Source of the DNA: Idiomarina tyrosinivorans
GTDB taxonomy: Bacteria > Pseudomonadota > Gammaproteobacteria > Enterobacterales > Alteromonadaceae
Reading direction: 5' to 3'
Length of the DNA: 64,000 nucleotides
NCBI RefSeq assembly: GCF_003987475.1
Contig: NZ_PIQH01000009.1
Coordinates: 62,001-126,000 of the forward strand
A program made the translations under genes and the position numbers. Below, one piece after another: positions 39,426 through 47,529 of this stretch. Under the pieces are notes generated by a model. The model was not told the origin of the DNA, ran no database searches, and was given only the letters and a program-made list of their open reading frames with translations. How positions within the stretch are numbered: the stretch's first letter is position 1; each line of letters starts with the position of its first letter.

Positions 39426-40157
39426 GTGGAAAAAAAATACACCGTAGCCGAGCGCCAAGATGCTCGCCCGCTCACCTGGCAGGATATGCCCCACGGTGAA
39501 TATCTGCGACAGCAATTAAGCCAGTTGTTGGCTACCTGGCAACACCGTGTGTATGGCCAAAACTTGGCTCAGGTTGGCGAGTTAAGTTGCGAACTGAATA
39601 ATGCTTGGCCGGCAATTCAACGGCAACTGCGGGTGGCTGAGCAAGCGCCTGGCCAGGTTAGGGCGCGTGACACCGCTTGGCCATTTGCGTTGGAAAGCTT
39701 AGATGCCGCAATTTTAGCGCACACCCTTAACTTTTCCGCTGATCCCTATCAAGTGCTGCGTGAGGCAACCCAATTACTTCGCGCCGATGGCTATTTATTC
39801 ATTGCGGGTTTTAATCCGTTTGCGTTATCCATGTTTAGTGGCATTCGGATTGCACAGCAGCCACCACATCCTTGGCGTGGACAGTTTTACCGCAAGCAAC
39901 GGGTATTGGATTGGTTGCGTGTATTGAACTACGAAATCCTAGATTGCCAATATTATGGCTGCTCATTGATGGTTAGAGATTGGCGCGCGGAGTCGCTGGT
40001 GTTTCAGCGGGCGAGCAAACATTTACCCTGGTTGCGCTGTTGTTATTTTATTGCTGCGAGAAAGCGTACGGTTCCATTGCAATGGCTGCCTAACACCCGC
40101 CTCAAGACCAGAAAATTTCAAGTAGCGAGTGCACGATTGACCACTAAACTTGACTGA
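39426..40157 (+). CDS. yafS: YafS-like methyltransferase-fold protein
   Basis: The 243 residues resemble E. coli YafS, a type 11 methyltransferase-fold protein encoded between gloB and rnhA. A GTG at 39426 with AGGA eight bases upstream is the likely start. The C-terminal half of the fold is recognisable (LDAAILAHTLNFSADPYQVLREATQLLRADGYLFIAGFNP). The usual glycine-rich SAM-binding motif I should lie near residues 45-60, but the sequence there reads LAQVGELSCELNNAW and is degenerate, so activity is uncertain. No substrate is known. It is divergent from gloB, and the TSUP gene follows in the same direction. Confidence 0.82.
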   Translation: MEKKYTVAERQDARPLTWQDMPHGEYLRQQLSQLLATWQHRVYGQNLAQVGELSCELNNAWPAIQRQLRVAEQAPGQVRARDTAWPFALESLDAAILAHTLNFSADPYQVLREATQLLRADGYLFIAGFNPFALSMFSGIRIAQQPPHPWRGQFYRKQRVLDWLRVLNYEILDCQYYGCSLMVRDWRAESLVFQRASKHLPWLRCCYFIAARKRTVPLQWLPNTRLKTRKFQVASARLTTKLD

Positions 40158-40198
40158 TGTATTATCGGTTATAAGTATATATTAAAAGGTTATATGAG

Positions 40199-40951
40199 AT
40201 GTGGTTGGCATTCCTTGGTGCAATAGTGATTGGCATTAGTCTTGGGCTTTTTGGCTCGGGTGGCTCTATCTTAACGTTGCCGGTGTTGCTATACGGTCTG
40301 CAAGTTCCCGCGAAGCTTGCGATCGCAGCTTCGTTGCTAGTGGTCGGCGCGATAAGCGTGATCAATGCCACCCCTCGGGCACTGAACAAAACCATCCCTT
40401 GGCGGCATGTGGGACTGTTTGGCGGGAGCAGCATGCTGGGTAGCTATTTAGGCGCCTGGATGGGCTCTCTGGTGAGTAGCCAATGGCAATTGATTGTGTT
40501 TGCATTATTGATGTTCAGCGCGGCGTTCTCGATGTGGAAGCGACAGCGTGCCGACAGTGGTCGACGCCCAGCTACCTTATTGCTGCTCACTAGCGGCTTT
40601 TGCGTCGGGGTCGTTACCGGCTTTGTTGGTGTCGGTGGCGGCTTTTTAATTGTACCGGCGTTGGTGACGCTAGGAACCCTTTCACTGGTACAAGCGGTGT
40701 CTGCAAGCCTAGTGATCATTACTTTGCAAGCCAGCGTGGGGTTTGTGCAATACTGGATACAACTTGATTTAACCTGGCAACGCCTGCCGTTAACAGCGTT
40801 GGCAGTGCTTATTGTTGCTGGTGCGTTAGGCAGCTTTGTTGGGCAACGGTTAGCCCAGCGCTTGCCCGCAGCAACGTTAAGAAGAATTTTTGCCGTGTTC
40901 TTATGGGGCATGGCAGCGTTTGTCATTTGGCAACAATTACGAGGTGGATAA
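40199..40951 (+). CDS. TauE/SafE (TSUP) family sulfite/sulfur anion exporter
   Basis: This 250-residue membrane protein has two similar halves, each with about four hydrophobic segments. Each half begins with a glycine-rich motif: IGISLGLFGSGGSILTLPVL and VGVVTGFVGVGGGFLIVP. This is the TSUP signature of exporters for sulfite, sulfonates or related anions. The ATG at 40199 has AAGG upstream. A very AT-rich stretch (40160-40195) precedes it and probably contains the operon promoter. The stop overlaps the rhodanese start (TAATG). Together with the rhodanese and the two YeeE/YedE halves it forms a sulfur-handling operon. Confidence 0.9.
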   Translation: MWLAFLGAIVIGISLGLFGSGGSILTLPVLLYGLQVPAKLAIAASLLVVGAISVINATPRALNKTIPWRHVGLFGGSSMLGSYLGAWMGSLVSSQWQLIVFALLMFSAAFSMWKRQRADSGRRPATLLLLTSGFCVGVVTGFVGVGGGFLIVPALVTLGTLSLVQAVSASLVIITLQASVGFVQYWIQLDLTWQRLPLTALAVLIVAGALGSFVGQRLAQRLPAATLRRIFAVFLWGMAAFVIWQQLRGG

Positions 40952-41340
40952 TGAAAAATGCAAAATCGTTAGTCGACGAGGCACGAGCTGCCGTTAAAGA
41001 AGTTTCGATTGATGAATTAGAAGCGGCACTGCGCCAAGGCGCACGGATTATTGATGTCCGCGAACCGGCTGAATTTGCCCAAGGGCATATTCGCGAAGCG
41101 GCAAACATTCCGCGCGGCATTTTAGAAATGAACGTCCATCAACACCCAGATGTTGCAGGCTACGAGGATGCTCTGCAGCGAGCTGCTGCTGAGCCGTTAT
41201 ATTTGATTTGTCGTAGTGGCGGTCGTTCAGCGCTTGCCGCTGAAAGTTTGCAACGAATGGGCTTTGACAAAATTTATTCGGTTGCTGGTGGAATGCAGGC
41301 TTGGGAGCAGTCGCATAAGCCTATGGTTAAAGAAAGCTAG
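40951..41340 (+). CDS. Rhodanese-domain sulfurtransferase
   Basis: The 129-residue protein is a single rhodanese domain with a short helical N-terminal extension. IIDVREPAEFAQGHI and the active loop ICRSGGRSA place the persulfide-forming cysteine. The ATG at 40951 overlaps the upstream stop and has GAGGTGG before it; upstream in-frame starts inside the TSUP gene are discarded. It probably carries sulfane sulfur for the neighbouring transporters, for example by converting thiosulfate or a persulfide (inference from context). Confidence 0.92.
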   Translation: MKNAKSLVDEARAAVKEVSIDELEAALRQGARIIDVREPAEFAQGHIREAANIPRGILEMNVHQHPDVAGYEDALQRAAAEPLYLICRSGGRSALAAESLQRMGFDKIYSVAGGMQAWEQSHKPMVKES

Positions 41341-41351
41341 GAGAGCAAACG

Positions 41352-41780
41352 ATGATGACGGAATTTACTCCATGGTCTGCCGCCATCGGCGGCATACTGA
41401 TAGGGCTTGGTGGATTGGTACTTTACCTTTTTAATGGCCGTATCGCAGGCATTTCAGGAATTACTGCTGGTGCATTATTTCAGCGCGGTGGACGCGGCTG
41501 GCGTATCGCCTTTGTCGCCGGTTTGGTAATAGCGCCGGTAGTGATTGCACCCTACATAGAGCTGCCGGCTTGGCATGTGCCAAAACTGTCTATTTGGACC
41601 TTAGTCGCCGGCTTACTTGTTGGTTTAGGGACGCGTTGGGGCAGCGGCTGTACCAGTGGTCATGGAGTCTGTGGCGTCAGCCGCTGGTCGATGCGTTCGC
41701 TGGTCGCAACCATTATCTTTATGCTCGCCGGTGTCGTGATTGCCAGCCTGTTTGGAGGGGTCAGTTATGTCACAGCATAA
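41352..41780 (+). CDS. YeeE/YedE-family sulfur transporter, first half (PmpA-like)
   Basis: The 142 residues contain about four hydrophobic segments and the motif GSGCTSGHGVCGVSR. Its cysteines match those of the thiosulfate channel YeeE/TsuA. The protein is only half the length of YeeE, and the next gene supplies a second half. This split form is known as PmpA/PmpB in other bacteria, usually next to rhodanese and TSUP genes as here. The protein acts in the inner membrane. Its end overlaps the start of the second half by 14 bases. Confidence 0.9.
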   Translation: MMTEFTPWSAAIGGILIGLGGLVLYLFNGRIAGISGITAGALFQRGGRGWRIAFVAGLVIAPVVIAPYIELPAWHVPKLSIWTLVAGLLVGLGTRWGSGCTSGHGVCGVSRWSMRSLVATIIFMLAGVVIASLFGGVSYVTA

Positions 41781-42207
41781 TCAGTCAAGTGGCGCACAAA
41801 TTGTTGCGGCGTTTATTAGTGGCGGACTGATGTCTGCCGGTATTGCTATCTCGCAGATGATTGACCCAGTGAAAGTCATCAACTTTTTGGATGTTGTCGA
41901 CCATTGGGATCCGACATTATTAGTGGTAATGGCAAGCGCACTGGTGACTTATGCCATTGGCTACGCGTTGCTCAAACGTCAACGCAAGCCGTTACTGGAT
42001 AAGCACTTCCACCTGCCCGAACGCACCAAACTGGACAAGGGGTTAGTGTTTGGGGCGTTATTGTTCGGTCTTGGCTGGGGCATTGTTGGCTACTGCCCAG
42101 GCCCTGCTATTAGTGCACTGCACTTAGGTGCGGCAGGCAACTGGGGCTTTGTTGTCGCAATGGTTGTCGGGTTTGCTATTGCGCACTTTAAACCGCTAAA
42201 TGGGTAG
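41767..42207 (+). CDS. YeeE/YedE-family sulfur transporter, second half (PmpB-like)
   Basis: I take the ATG at 41767, which has GGAGGGG just upstream; this gives 146 residues. It has about four hydrophobic segments, a DVVDHWDPTLLVVM stretch typical of the DUF6691/PmpB half, and the motif GWGIVGYCPGPA with the conserved cysteine. It overlaps its partner, so the two halves should be made in equal amounts. It ends eight bases from the convergent rnhA stop. Confidence 0.9.
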   Translation: MSQHNQSSGAQIVAAFISGGLMSAGIAISQMIDPVKVINFLDVVDHWDPTLLVVMASALVTYAIGYALLKRQRKPLLDKHFHLPERTKLDKGLVFGALLFGLGWGIVGYCPGPAISALHLGAAGNWGFVVAMVVGFAIAHFKPLNG

Positions 42208-42215
42208 CGCTGACA

Positions 42216-42701
42216 TTAACTGCTCGTGGATGTGGCATCGAAGCCATTGTCCTCGAGCAGGTTTGGCGACTCTGCCGCGCTTCGTGCCAACTCATCACAG
42301 CGTTCGTTTTCAGGATGTCCAGAATGGCCTTTGACCCAGTGCCAGCGAACCTCATGGGGTTGGCAGGCTTTGTCTAAACGTTGCCAAAGGTCGACATTTT
42401 TTACCGGCTTTTTGGCCGATGTACGCCAGCCTTTGCGCTTCCAATTGGCCAACCAACTTTGAATACCGTTTTTTACGTATTGACTGTCGGTGGTGATATC
42501 CACCTGACATGTCCGCGTTAGCGCCTCCAATGCCACTATCGCGGCAAGTAACTCCATCCGGTTGTTAGTGGTTAAGCGATAGCCCGCACTCATTTCTTTA
42601 CTGTGTTCACCGTAACGCATGACCACGCCATAGCCACCAGGACCTGGATTGCCGAGACATGAACCGTCGGTGTAGATCTGAACTGCTTTATTCCCTGCCA
42701 T
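42216..42701 (-). CDS. rnhA: Ribonuclease HI
   Basis: RNase HI cuts the RNA strand of RNA-DNA hybrids. The 161 residues (E. coli 155) carry the four acidic catalytic residues: Asp in [12 protein letters not shown], Glu in NNRMELLAA, Asp in [11 protein letters not shown] and Asp in [10 protein letters not shown]. The basic handle region ([16 protein letters not shown]) is present. The start is ATG at 42701. It is divergent from dnaQ with 54 bases between, which must hold both promoters, as in E. coli. Confidence 0.97.
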   Translation of the reverse strand: MAGNKAVQIYTDGSCLGNPGPGGYGVVMRYGEHSKEMSAGYRLTTNNRMELLAAIVALEALTRTCQVDITTDSQYVKNGIQSWLANWKRKGWRTSAKKPVKNVDLWQRLDKACQPHEVRWHWVKGHSGHPENERCDELARSAAESPNLLEDNGFDATSTSS

Positions 42702-42755
42702 AGATATTGCTACTATGCATCCTTAATGTTGCGGCCAGTATAACAGGAATTGATC

Positions 42756-43460
42756 ATGCGTCAGGTGGTACTTGATACCGAAACTACAGGGATTGACCCG
42801 AAACAAGGGCACCGAATTATTGAAATCGGTTGCGTCGAACTCGAAGGACGCAAGCCTACGGGGCGGCATTTCCATGTTTACATCAATCCGCAAAGGGTGG
42901 TGGAAGAAGAAGCCATCGCTGTGCACGGAATCACTAACGAGTTTTTGGAAGATAAGCCCGTATTTGCGCAGATAGCAGACGATTTTAAAGCCTTTATCGA
43001 CGGTGCTGAATTGGTTATTCATAATGCCCCGTTCGACGTCGGCTTTATGAACCATGAGTTCGCCTTACTGGGAAAAAATTATCCGCCTGTTGAGCAGTTT
43101 TGTGGGATATTGGACACCTTGAAGTTGGCGCGAGAAATGCGTCCTGGACAACGCAACAGTTTAGATGCCTTGTGTCGCGCATTTGCAGTAGACAACTCTG
43201 CGCGGGAACTCCATGGCGCGTTATTGGATGCCGAAATTCTTGCGGATGTCTATCTTGCAATGACGGGTGGCCAAGTGAAGCTCGACTTAGCCAATCAGCG
43301 CCGCCAGAATCAGCAACAACAGTCCGGCGATAGTATTCAACGTATTCAAAATCCCCCAACACTAAAGGTATTGCCGGCTACTGCCGATGAAATAGAGGCG
43401 CACAAGGCGCGTTTGGCATTGGTAGAAAAGGAAGGGGGCAACTGCTTGTGGCAGCAGTGA
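42756..43460 (+). CDS. dnaQ: DNA polymerase III epsilon subunit (proofreading)
   Basis: DnaQ is the 3'-5' exonuclease of the replicase core. The ATG at 42756 has AGGA seven bases upstream and gives 234 residues (E. coli 243); the TTG six bases earlier is less likely. Exonuclease motifs are VLDTETTGID, VIHNAPFDVGFMNHE and HGALLDAEILADVY. A glutamine-rich linker leads to a C-terminal helix that normally binds the alpha subunit, encoded by dnaE at 48.9 kb. The end overlaps the next gene by 13 bases. Confidence 0.97.
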   Translation: MRQVVLDTETTGIDPKQGHRIIEIGCVELEGRKPTGRHFHVYINPQRVVEEEAIAVHGITNEFLEDKPVFAQIADDFKAFIDGAELVIHNAPFDVGFMNHEFALLGKNYPPVEQFCGILDTLKLAREMRPGQRNSLDALCRAFAVDNSARELHGALLDAEILADVYLAMTGGQVKLDLANQRRQNQQQQSGDSIQRIQNPPTLKVLPATADEIEAHKARLALVEKEGGNCLWQQ

Positions 43461-44746
43461 AGCGAAGTTTCGGAGTATTGCTGGCGGTATTTTTTAGCAC
43501 CTCAGTTGCCGCTTATAGTGGGCAACAAGAGCAACCGCCTCAGAACGGTGATTATGCCGGTGTTGACCTACTCAATGGCCCGCATGACAACCAATTGCCG
43601 CTAAAAGGGCAACGTTTCCGGATCGATAATCAGGTGGATAAAATCACCTTATCATTTTTTCGACAGCCGAAAAGTAAGCCGGTGATTCTAATTTTGCCTG
43701 ACGGTACCAAGTGGTATGACTCCAAGCATCCGAGGGAAAAAGTCACGTGGTTTACTGATGAAAATTTCGATCTGATCCAAATCGAAAAGCCGCAGCCTGG
43801 TCCTTGGCAAGTGATTGGTCAATTAGATCCGCGTAGCCGCATAGTGGTGGTATCGGATATTGTTTTTAAGACCGAGGTATTGCCGAATCCGATGTTTCAG
43901 CATGAACGGTTAAAGGTATCGGGCACGCTGTATAATGGCGATAAACCGGTGGATACCTCTTTGTTTCGCCAAATCGTCAACCTTGACGTACTGTTCATTA
44001 GTAGCAACAACCCAGATTATTCTAATTTTGGTGTGAAGCCGACCCGGGTTGCACAATTTCTCGATAACGGTAAAGGTTATGATGAAGTGTATGGCGATGG
44101 ACATTTTACTGGATTGCTGGAAATTGACGTCGAAACCGGTGAATACATTCCAACTTTTGAACTCAACACGCCGCTGTATGAGCGAAATTTTGAAAACCCC
44201 ACTACCATTGTTGAGCCCCTGCCTGTGACCTTCACAGCGAAAACCGCGGAAAAGGCTGAAGGCGAGCATAAAGTGGAGGTTTCTGTAAACGACCAAGTGG
44301 TTAAACCAGGGTCTGTCGCGATTAATGCCAGAGTGATGTTTCCAAATGGCGGCGAAAAGACATTCTCTTTGGCGAATGTGGAAAATTTCCCTGCAACTAT
44401 TGAAATTCCTAATTTAGCCTACGGCCGCTACGTGATGGATCTTGACGTGTTTGCCACTACTGTTGGTGGACGAGAAATAACTGCCAAGATTACAGGTTTT
44501 GATTTTATTGCAAAAGAACCACCGCCACCACCTCCATCTGCCGCTGAGCTTGCTGCAGAGAAGCGTCGGCAAGAACAAGCGCGACTGGAACGCGAGCGAA
44601 TTGCACGGGAAAAAGCCGAGTATGAGGCAATGATTAATGTGATTATTATTGTGGTCATTAACATTGTTTTAATTGTCGCAGCCGCCGCTGGCGCAATGTT
44701 CTGGATGAAGCGAAAAAAACGGCGTGCTAACGCTGAAAAAGCTTAA
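43448..44746 (+). CDS. TIGR03503-type envelope protein
   Basis: This 432-residue protein resembles the TIGR03503 family of Vibrio and Alteromonadales, whose function is unknown. It has a signal peptide (about 1-22), a large beta-rich periplasmic part (to about 355), a PPPPPP stretch, a charged helix (about 365-395), and a membrane segment near the C-terminus (about 396-420) followed by KRKKRR, so the tail should be cytosolic. The start is a GTG at 43448, preceded by a G-rich ribosome binding site, overlapping dnaQ. The dnaQ-TIGR03503-tRNA-Asp order suggests a conserved neighbourhood. Confidence 0.85.
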   Translation: MAAVKRSFGVLLAVFFSTSVAAYSGQQEQPPQNGDYAGVDLLNGPHDNQLPLKGQRFRIDNQVDKITLSFFRQPKSKPVILILPDGTKWYDSKHPREKVTWFTDENFDLIQIEKPQPGPWQVIGQLDPRSRIVVVSDIVFKTEVLPNPMFQHERLKVSGTLYNGDKPVDTSLFRQIVNLDVLFISSNNPDYSNFGVKPTRVAQFLDNGKGYDEVYGDGHFTGLLEIDVETGEYIPTFELNTPLYERNFENPTTIVEPLPVTFTAKTAEKAEGEHKVEVSVNDQVVKPGSVAINARVMFPNGGEKTFSLANVENFPATIEIPNLAYGRYVMDLDVFATTVGGREITAKITGFDFIAKEPPPPPPSAAELAAEKRRQEQARLERERIAREKAEYEAMINVIIIVVINIVLIVAAAAGAMFWMKRKKRRANAEKA

Positions 44747-44824
44747 CTCACGAAGCTTAAATGGTGAAAAAATAGCTGTTTCGGCGGTAATTTGTGCAAA
44801 CAATCATTTTTAATAAAAAAAAGG

Positions 44825-44853
44825 TTGACTCTATATCACCTCGCTCGTAATAT
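44825..44853 (+). promoter_or_regulatory. Promoter of the tRNA-Asp genes
   Basis: TTGACT (44825-44830) and TAATAT (44848-44853) are exactly 17 bases apart. A GC-rich stretch (TCACGCCGCG) follows the -10, as is usual for stable RNA promoters. The first tRNA begins 42 bases beyond the -10. Confidence 0.88.
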
Positions 44854-44894
44854 TCACGCCGCGTTGAGGGGCACAGCCCTCAACAGGCGACAGC

Positions 44895-44971
44895 GGAGTG
44901 GTAGTTCAGTTGGTTAGAATACCGGCCTGTCACGCCGGGGGTCGCGGGTTCGAGTCCCGTCCACTCCGCCA
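44895..44971 (+). tRNA. tRNA-Asp (GTC), copy 1
   Basis: The 77 bases fold as a standard tRNA. The acceptor stem GGAGTGG/CCACTCC, the GTC anticodon in CCTGTCACG, the T loop GGTTCGAGTCC and an encoded CCA end are all present. The sequence is very close to E. coli tRNA-Asp, which also lies beside dnaQ (aspV). Confidence 0.98.
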
Positions 44972-45007
44972 TTTTCGCCTCAAGTTACTGTGCATCCCCT
45001 ATTGCGC

Positions 45008-45084
45008 GGAGTGGTAGTTCAGTTGGTTAGAATACCGGCCTGTCACGCCGGGGGTCGCGGGTTCGAGTCCCGTCCACTCCGCCA
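45008..45084 (+). tRNA. tRNA-Asp (GTC), copy 2
   Basis: This is identical to copy 1 over all 77 bases, including the CCA, and starts 36 bases after its end. It lies in the same direction and is probably cut from the same precursor. A short T run follows the gene. Confidence 0.98.
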
Positions 45085-45276
45085 TTTTTCAGAGTAAGTT
45101 CCCACGATTCATTGGCAATTTTTCAACCCGTATTTCTCTCAGAAACGTTCGGTACCGCAGTTTTTGCCGTGAATGGCTATTGAGCCTGAGTCCGTCTGCC
45201 GCTAAAGTGTCTTACACCATTATTCAAGGAATCACGCAAATCAGCGTGTCCAACTTGCGTGTAAGGGAGAACAATA

Positions 45277-47451
45277 ATGAAAATGACACTGGTAGCTGCA
45301 GGTATTGCAGCCGCATTATCCGTCGCCGCATGTGGCGACAACACCACAACTAGCGACAAGCAAAGCGGTGCCAATGCTGAAATGTCGCAACAGGCAGCGA
45401 CGGCTAATCCATTCTTTAAGCCAGCAACATTGCAGTATGGCGCACCAAACTTTGATCGGATCAAGTTTGAACATTTTGAACCAGCATTTCGTGAAGGGTT
45501 GAAACAGCACAATGAAGAAATCGCTGCAATCGCTAATAATAGCGAAGCACCCACATTCGAAAATACCATCGTTGCAATGGAAAAGTCAGGTCAACTGCTA
45601 AGCCGAGTCTCTGCGGTGTTTGATAATTTTGCCAGTGCAGACAGTACGCAAGAAATTCGTGATTTAGAAGAGAAGTTGGCGCCTGAATTTGCCAAACACA
45701 GCGACAACATTCATTTGAATAGAAAACTGTTTTCGCGCATTGAGACGTTGTACAAGCAAAAAGACGCATTGGGTCTAGACCCCGTTTCAATCCGCTTAAT
45801 TGAAGAAACGTACAAAGAGTTTGTTCAAGCGGGCGCTAAACTGAGCGACGAGCAACAGCAGAAAATTCGAGATATCAACGAAAAACTCTCTAGCCTTACG
45901 ACAGACTTCCAAAGCGCGTTGTTGGCAATGAAAGATCAGAGCGTGGTGTTTGTTGATGACGTCGATCAGTTAAAAGGTTTAAGCGATAGCGAAATAAAGT
46001 CACTGGCGAATCAGGCTAAGGAGCGCGGTAAAGAAGGTCAATATGCGATTGTGATGAGCAATACCACCCGCCATCCAATTTTATCGCAGTTGGAAAACCG
46101 CGCGCTGCGCAAACGAGTGTGGGAAGCATCAGCAAACCGTGGTTATGGCGGCACTGAGGCAGACACTCGTCCGATCATCAAGAAAATGGTGCAACTTCGC
46201 GCGGAAAAAGCACAATTGTTAGGATACGACAACTGGGCTGACTATGTCTTGGAAAGCCGGATGGCGCAAGACCCCAAAGCAGCGAAGAAAATGCTCGAAG
46301 ATATCGTGCCAGCGGTAGTGAAAAATACCAAAGCAGAACAGGCTGATATTAAAGCCATGATGAACGCTGATGGCATTGAGGGTGACGTGCAACCTTGGGA
46401 TTGGTTGTATTATGCGGAAAAAGTACGGCAGCAAAAATACGCAATCGATGCTGATAAAGTGAAGCCGTACTTTGAGTTTGAACGCGTGTTAAAAGATGGC
46501 GTATTCTTCACCATGCATGAATTGTATGGGATTACTTTTGAAGAACGCAAAGACCTGCCTGTTTACGAACCTGACGTTCGTGTATTTGAAGTGAAAGATG
46601 TAGACGGTAGTTCAATCGGATTATTTTATGCCGATTACTTTACTCGCGACACTAAACGCGGTGGTGCGTGGATGAGTTCATTCCGGATTCAAAACGGTCT
46701 ATTGAACCAGAAGCCGGTAATCATTAACAACTTGAATATCGTTAAGGCACCAGAAGGGCAACCGACCTTGTTGAGCTTTGATGAAGTGCAAACCATGTTC
46801 CATGAAATGGGACACGCGGTTCACGGGTTGTTCTCGGATGTGAAATATCCGTCGCTGGCGGGCACTAATGTACCACGTGACTTTGTCGAGTTCCCATCGA
46901 CGTTCGAGGAAGATTGGGCGTTGAATCCTCGGGTTATCGCGCGTTATGCGAAACACTACAAAACGGGTGAACAAATCCCGCAAGCACTACTCGATAAGTT
47001 GTTGGCAGCGAAAAACTTTAACCAAGGCTTCGACACTTTAGAGTACATGGAAGCCGCGTTGCTTGACCTAAGCTTCCACACGGTAGCACCAGGAACGGTG
47101 ATTGATGATGTGGGTGCGTTTGAGGAAAAAGCCTTGAAAGACAGTGGTGCGTATATGAAAGCCGTACCACCACGTTACCGCTCAACGTATTTCCAGCACG
47201 TTTTTGCTGGCGGCTATTCAGCAGGTTACTACGCGTACCTATGGAGTGAAGTATTTGCTGCAGACGCGTTCAAGTACATGCGTGAACATGGCGGCCTGAA
47301 ATTAGAAAATGGGCAAGCGTTCCGCGACAACATCCTTTCTAAAGGCAACAGCAAAGATCCGATGCAGCAATACATCGATTGGCGAGGCCAAGAGCCAAGC
47401 ATTGATGCATTGCTAGAGCGTCGCGGACTGGAAACCGAAGCTAACAACTAA
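45277..47451 (+). CDS. dcp: M3-family zinc metallopeptidase lipoprotein (Dcp-like)
   Basis: The 724 residues form a thimet-oligopeptidase-type peptidase. HEMGHAVHGLF is the zinc HExxH motif, and a third ligand lies about 25 residues later in the EFPSTFEEDW stretch. The overall order matches peptidyl-dipeptidase Dcp, which removes C-terminal dipeptides. The N-terminus has a lipoprotein signal (LSVAAC, Cys20), which places this form in the envelope, whereas E. coli Dcp is soluble; a disordered serine/threonine linker follows. GGGAG precedes the ATG at 45277. It ends with a strong terminator. Confidence 0.93.
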   Translation: MKMTLVAAGIAAALSVAACGDNTTTSDKQSGANAEMSQQAATANPFFKPATLQYGAPNFDRIKFEHFEPAFREGLKQHNEEIAAIANNSEAPTFENTIVAMEKSGQLLSRVSAVFDNFASADSTQEIRDLEEKLAPEFAKHSDNIHLNRKLFSRIETLYKQKDALGLDPVSIRLIEETYKEFVQAGAKLSDEQQQKIRDINEKLSSLTTDFQSALLAMKDQSVVFVDDVDQLKGLSDSEIKSLANQAKERGKEGQYAIVMSNTTRHPILSQLENRALRKRVWEASANRGYGGTEADTRPIIKKMVQLRAEKAQLLGYDNWADYVLESRMAQDPKAAKKMLEDIVPAVVKNTKAEQADIKAMMNADGIEGDVQPWDWLYYAEKVRQQKYAIDADKVKPYFEFERVLKDGVFFTMHELYGITFEERKDLPVYEPDVRVFEVKDVDGSSIGLFYADYFTRDTKRGGAWMSSFRIQNGLLNQKPVIINNLNIVKAPEGQPTLLSFDEVQTMFHEMGHAVHGLFSDVKYPSLAGTNVPRDFVEFPSTFEEDWALNPRVIARYAKHYKTGEQIPQALLDKLLAAKNFNQGFDTLEYMEAALLDLSFHTVAPGTVIDDVGAFEEKALKDSGAYMKAVPPRYRSTYFQHVFAGGYSAGYYAYLWSEVFAADAFKYMREHGGLKLENGQAFRDNILSKGNSKDPMQQYIDWRGQEPSIDALLERRGLETEANN

Positions 47452-47476
47452 GATTCGGTAAAGCACTCGAAATAAA

Positions 47477-47514
47477 GGGCCACTCGCGTTATTCTCGCAG
47501 TGGCCTTTTTTTTT
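47477..47514 (+). terminator. Terminator after the M3 peptidase gene
   Basis: GGCCACT (47478-47484) pairs with AGTGGCC (47499-47505), with further pairing of the CGCG/CGC parts inside, and nine T residues follow. Confidence 0.93.
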
Positions 47515-47529
47515 CGCTGGGAGATAGTG

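Noticed and set aside
40160-40198. AT-rich stretch before the TSUP gene as a specific repressor operator
   Set aside because: It has TTGACT and several TATA-like boxes but no pair with correct spacing and no convincing palindrome. I treat it only as a probable promoter region.
44895-45084. The tRNA-Asp pair as a possible integration site
   Set aside because: No integrase gene lies nearby, and there is no partial tRNA end repeated elsewhere that I can see. Plain duplication explains it.
45233-45261. Inverted repeat CACGCAA/TTGCGTG in the leader of the M3 peptidase gene
   Set aside because: The arms are short with a 15-base spacer and no clear partner signal. It might be a regulatory hairpin, but chance is as likely.
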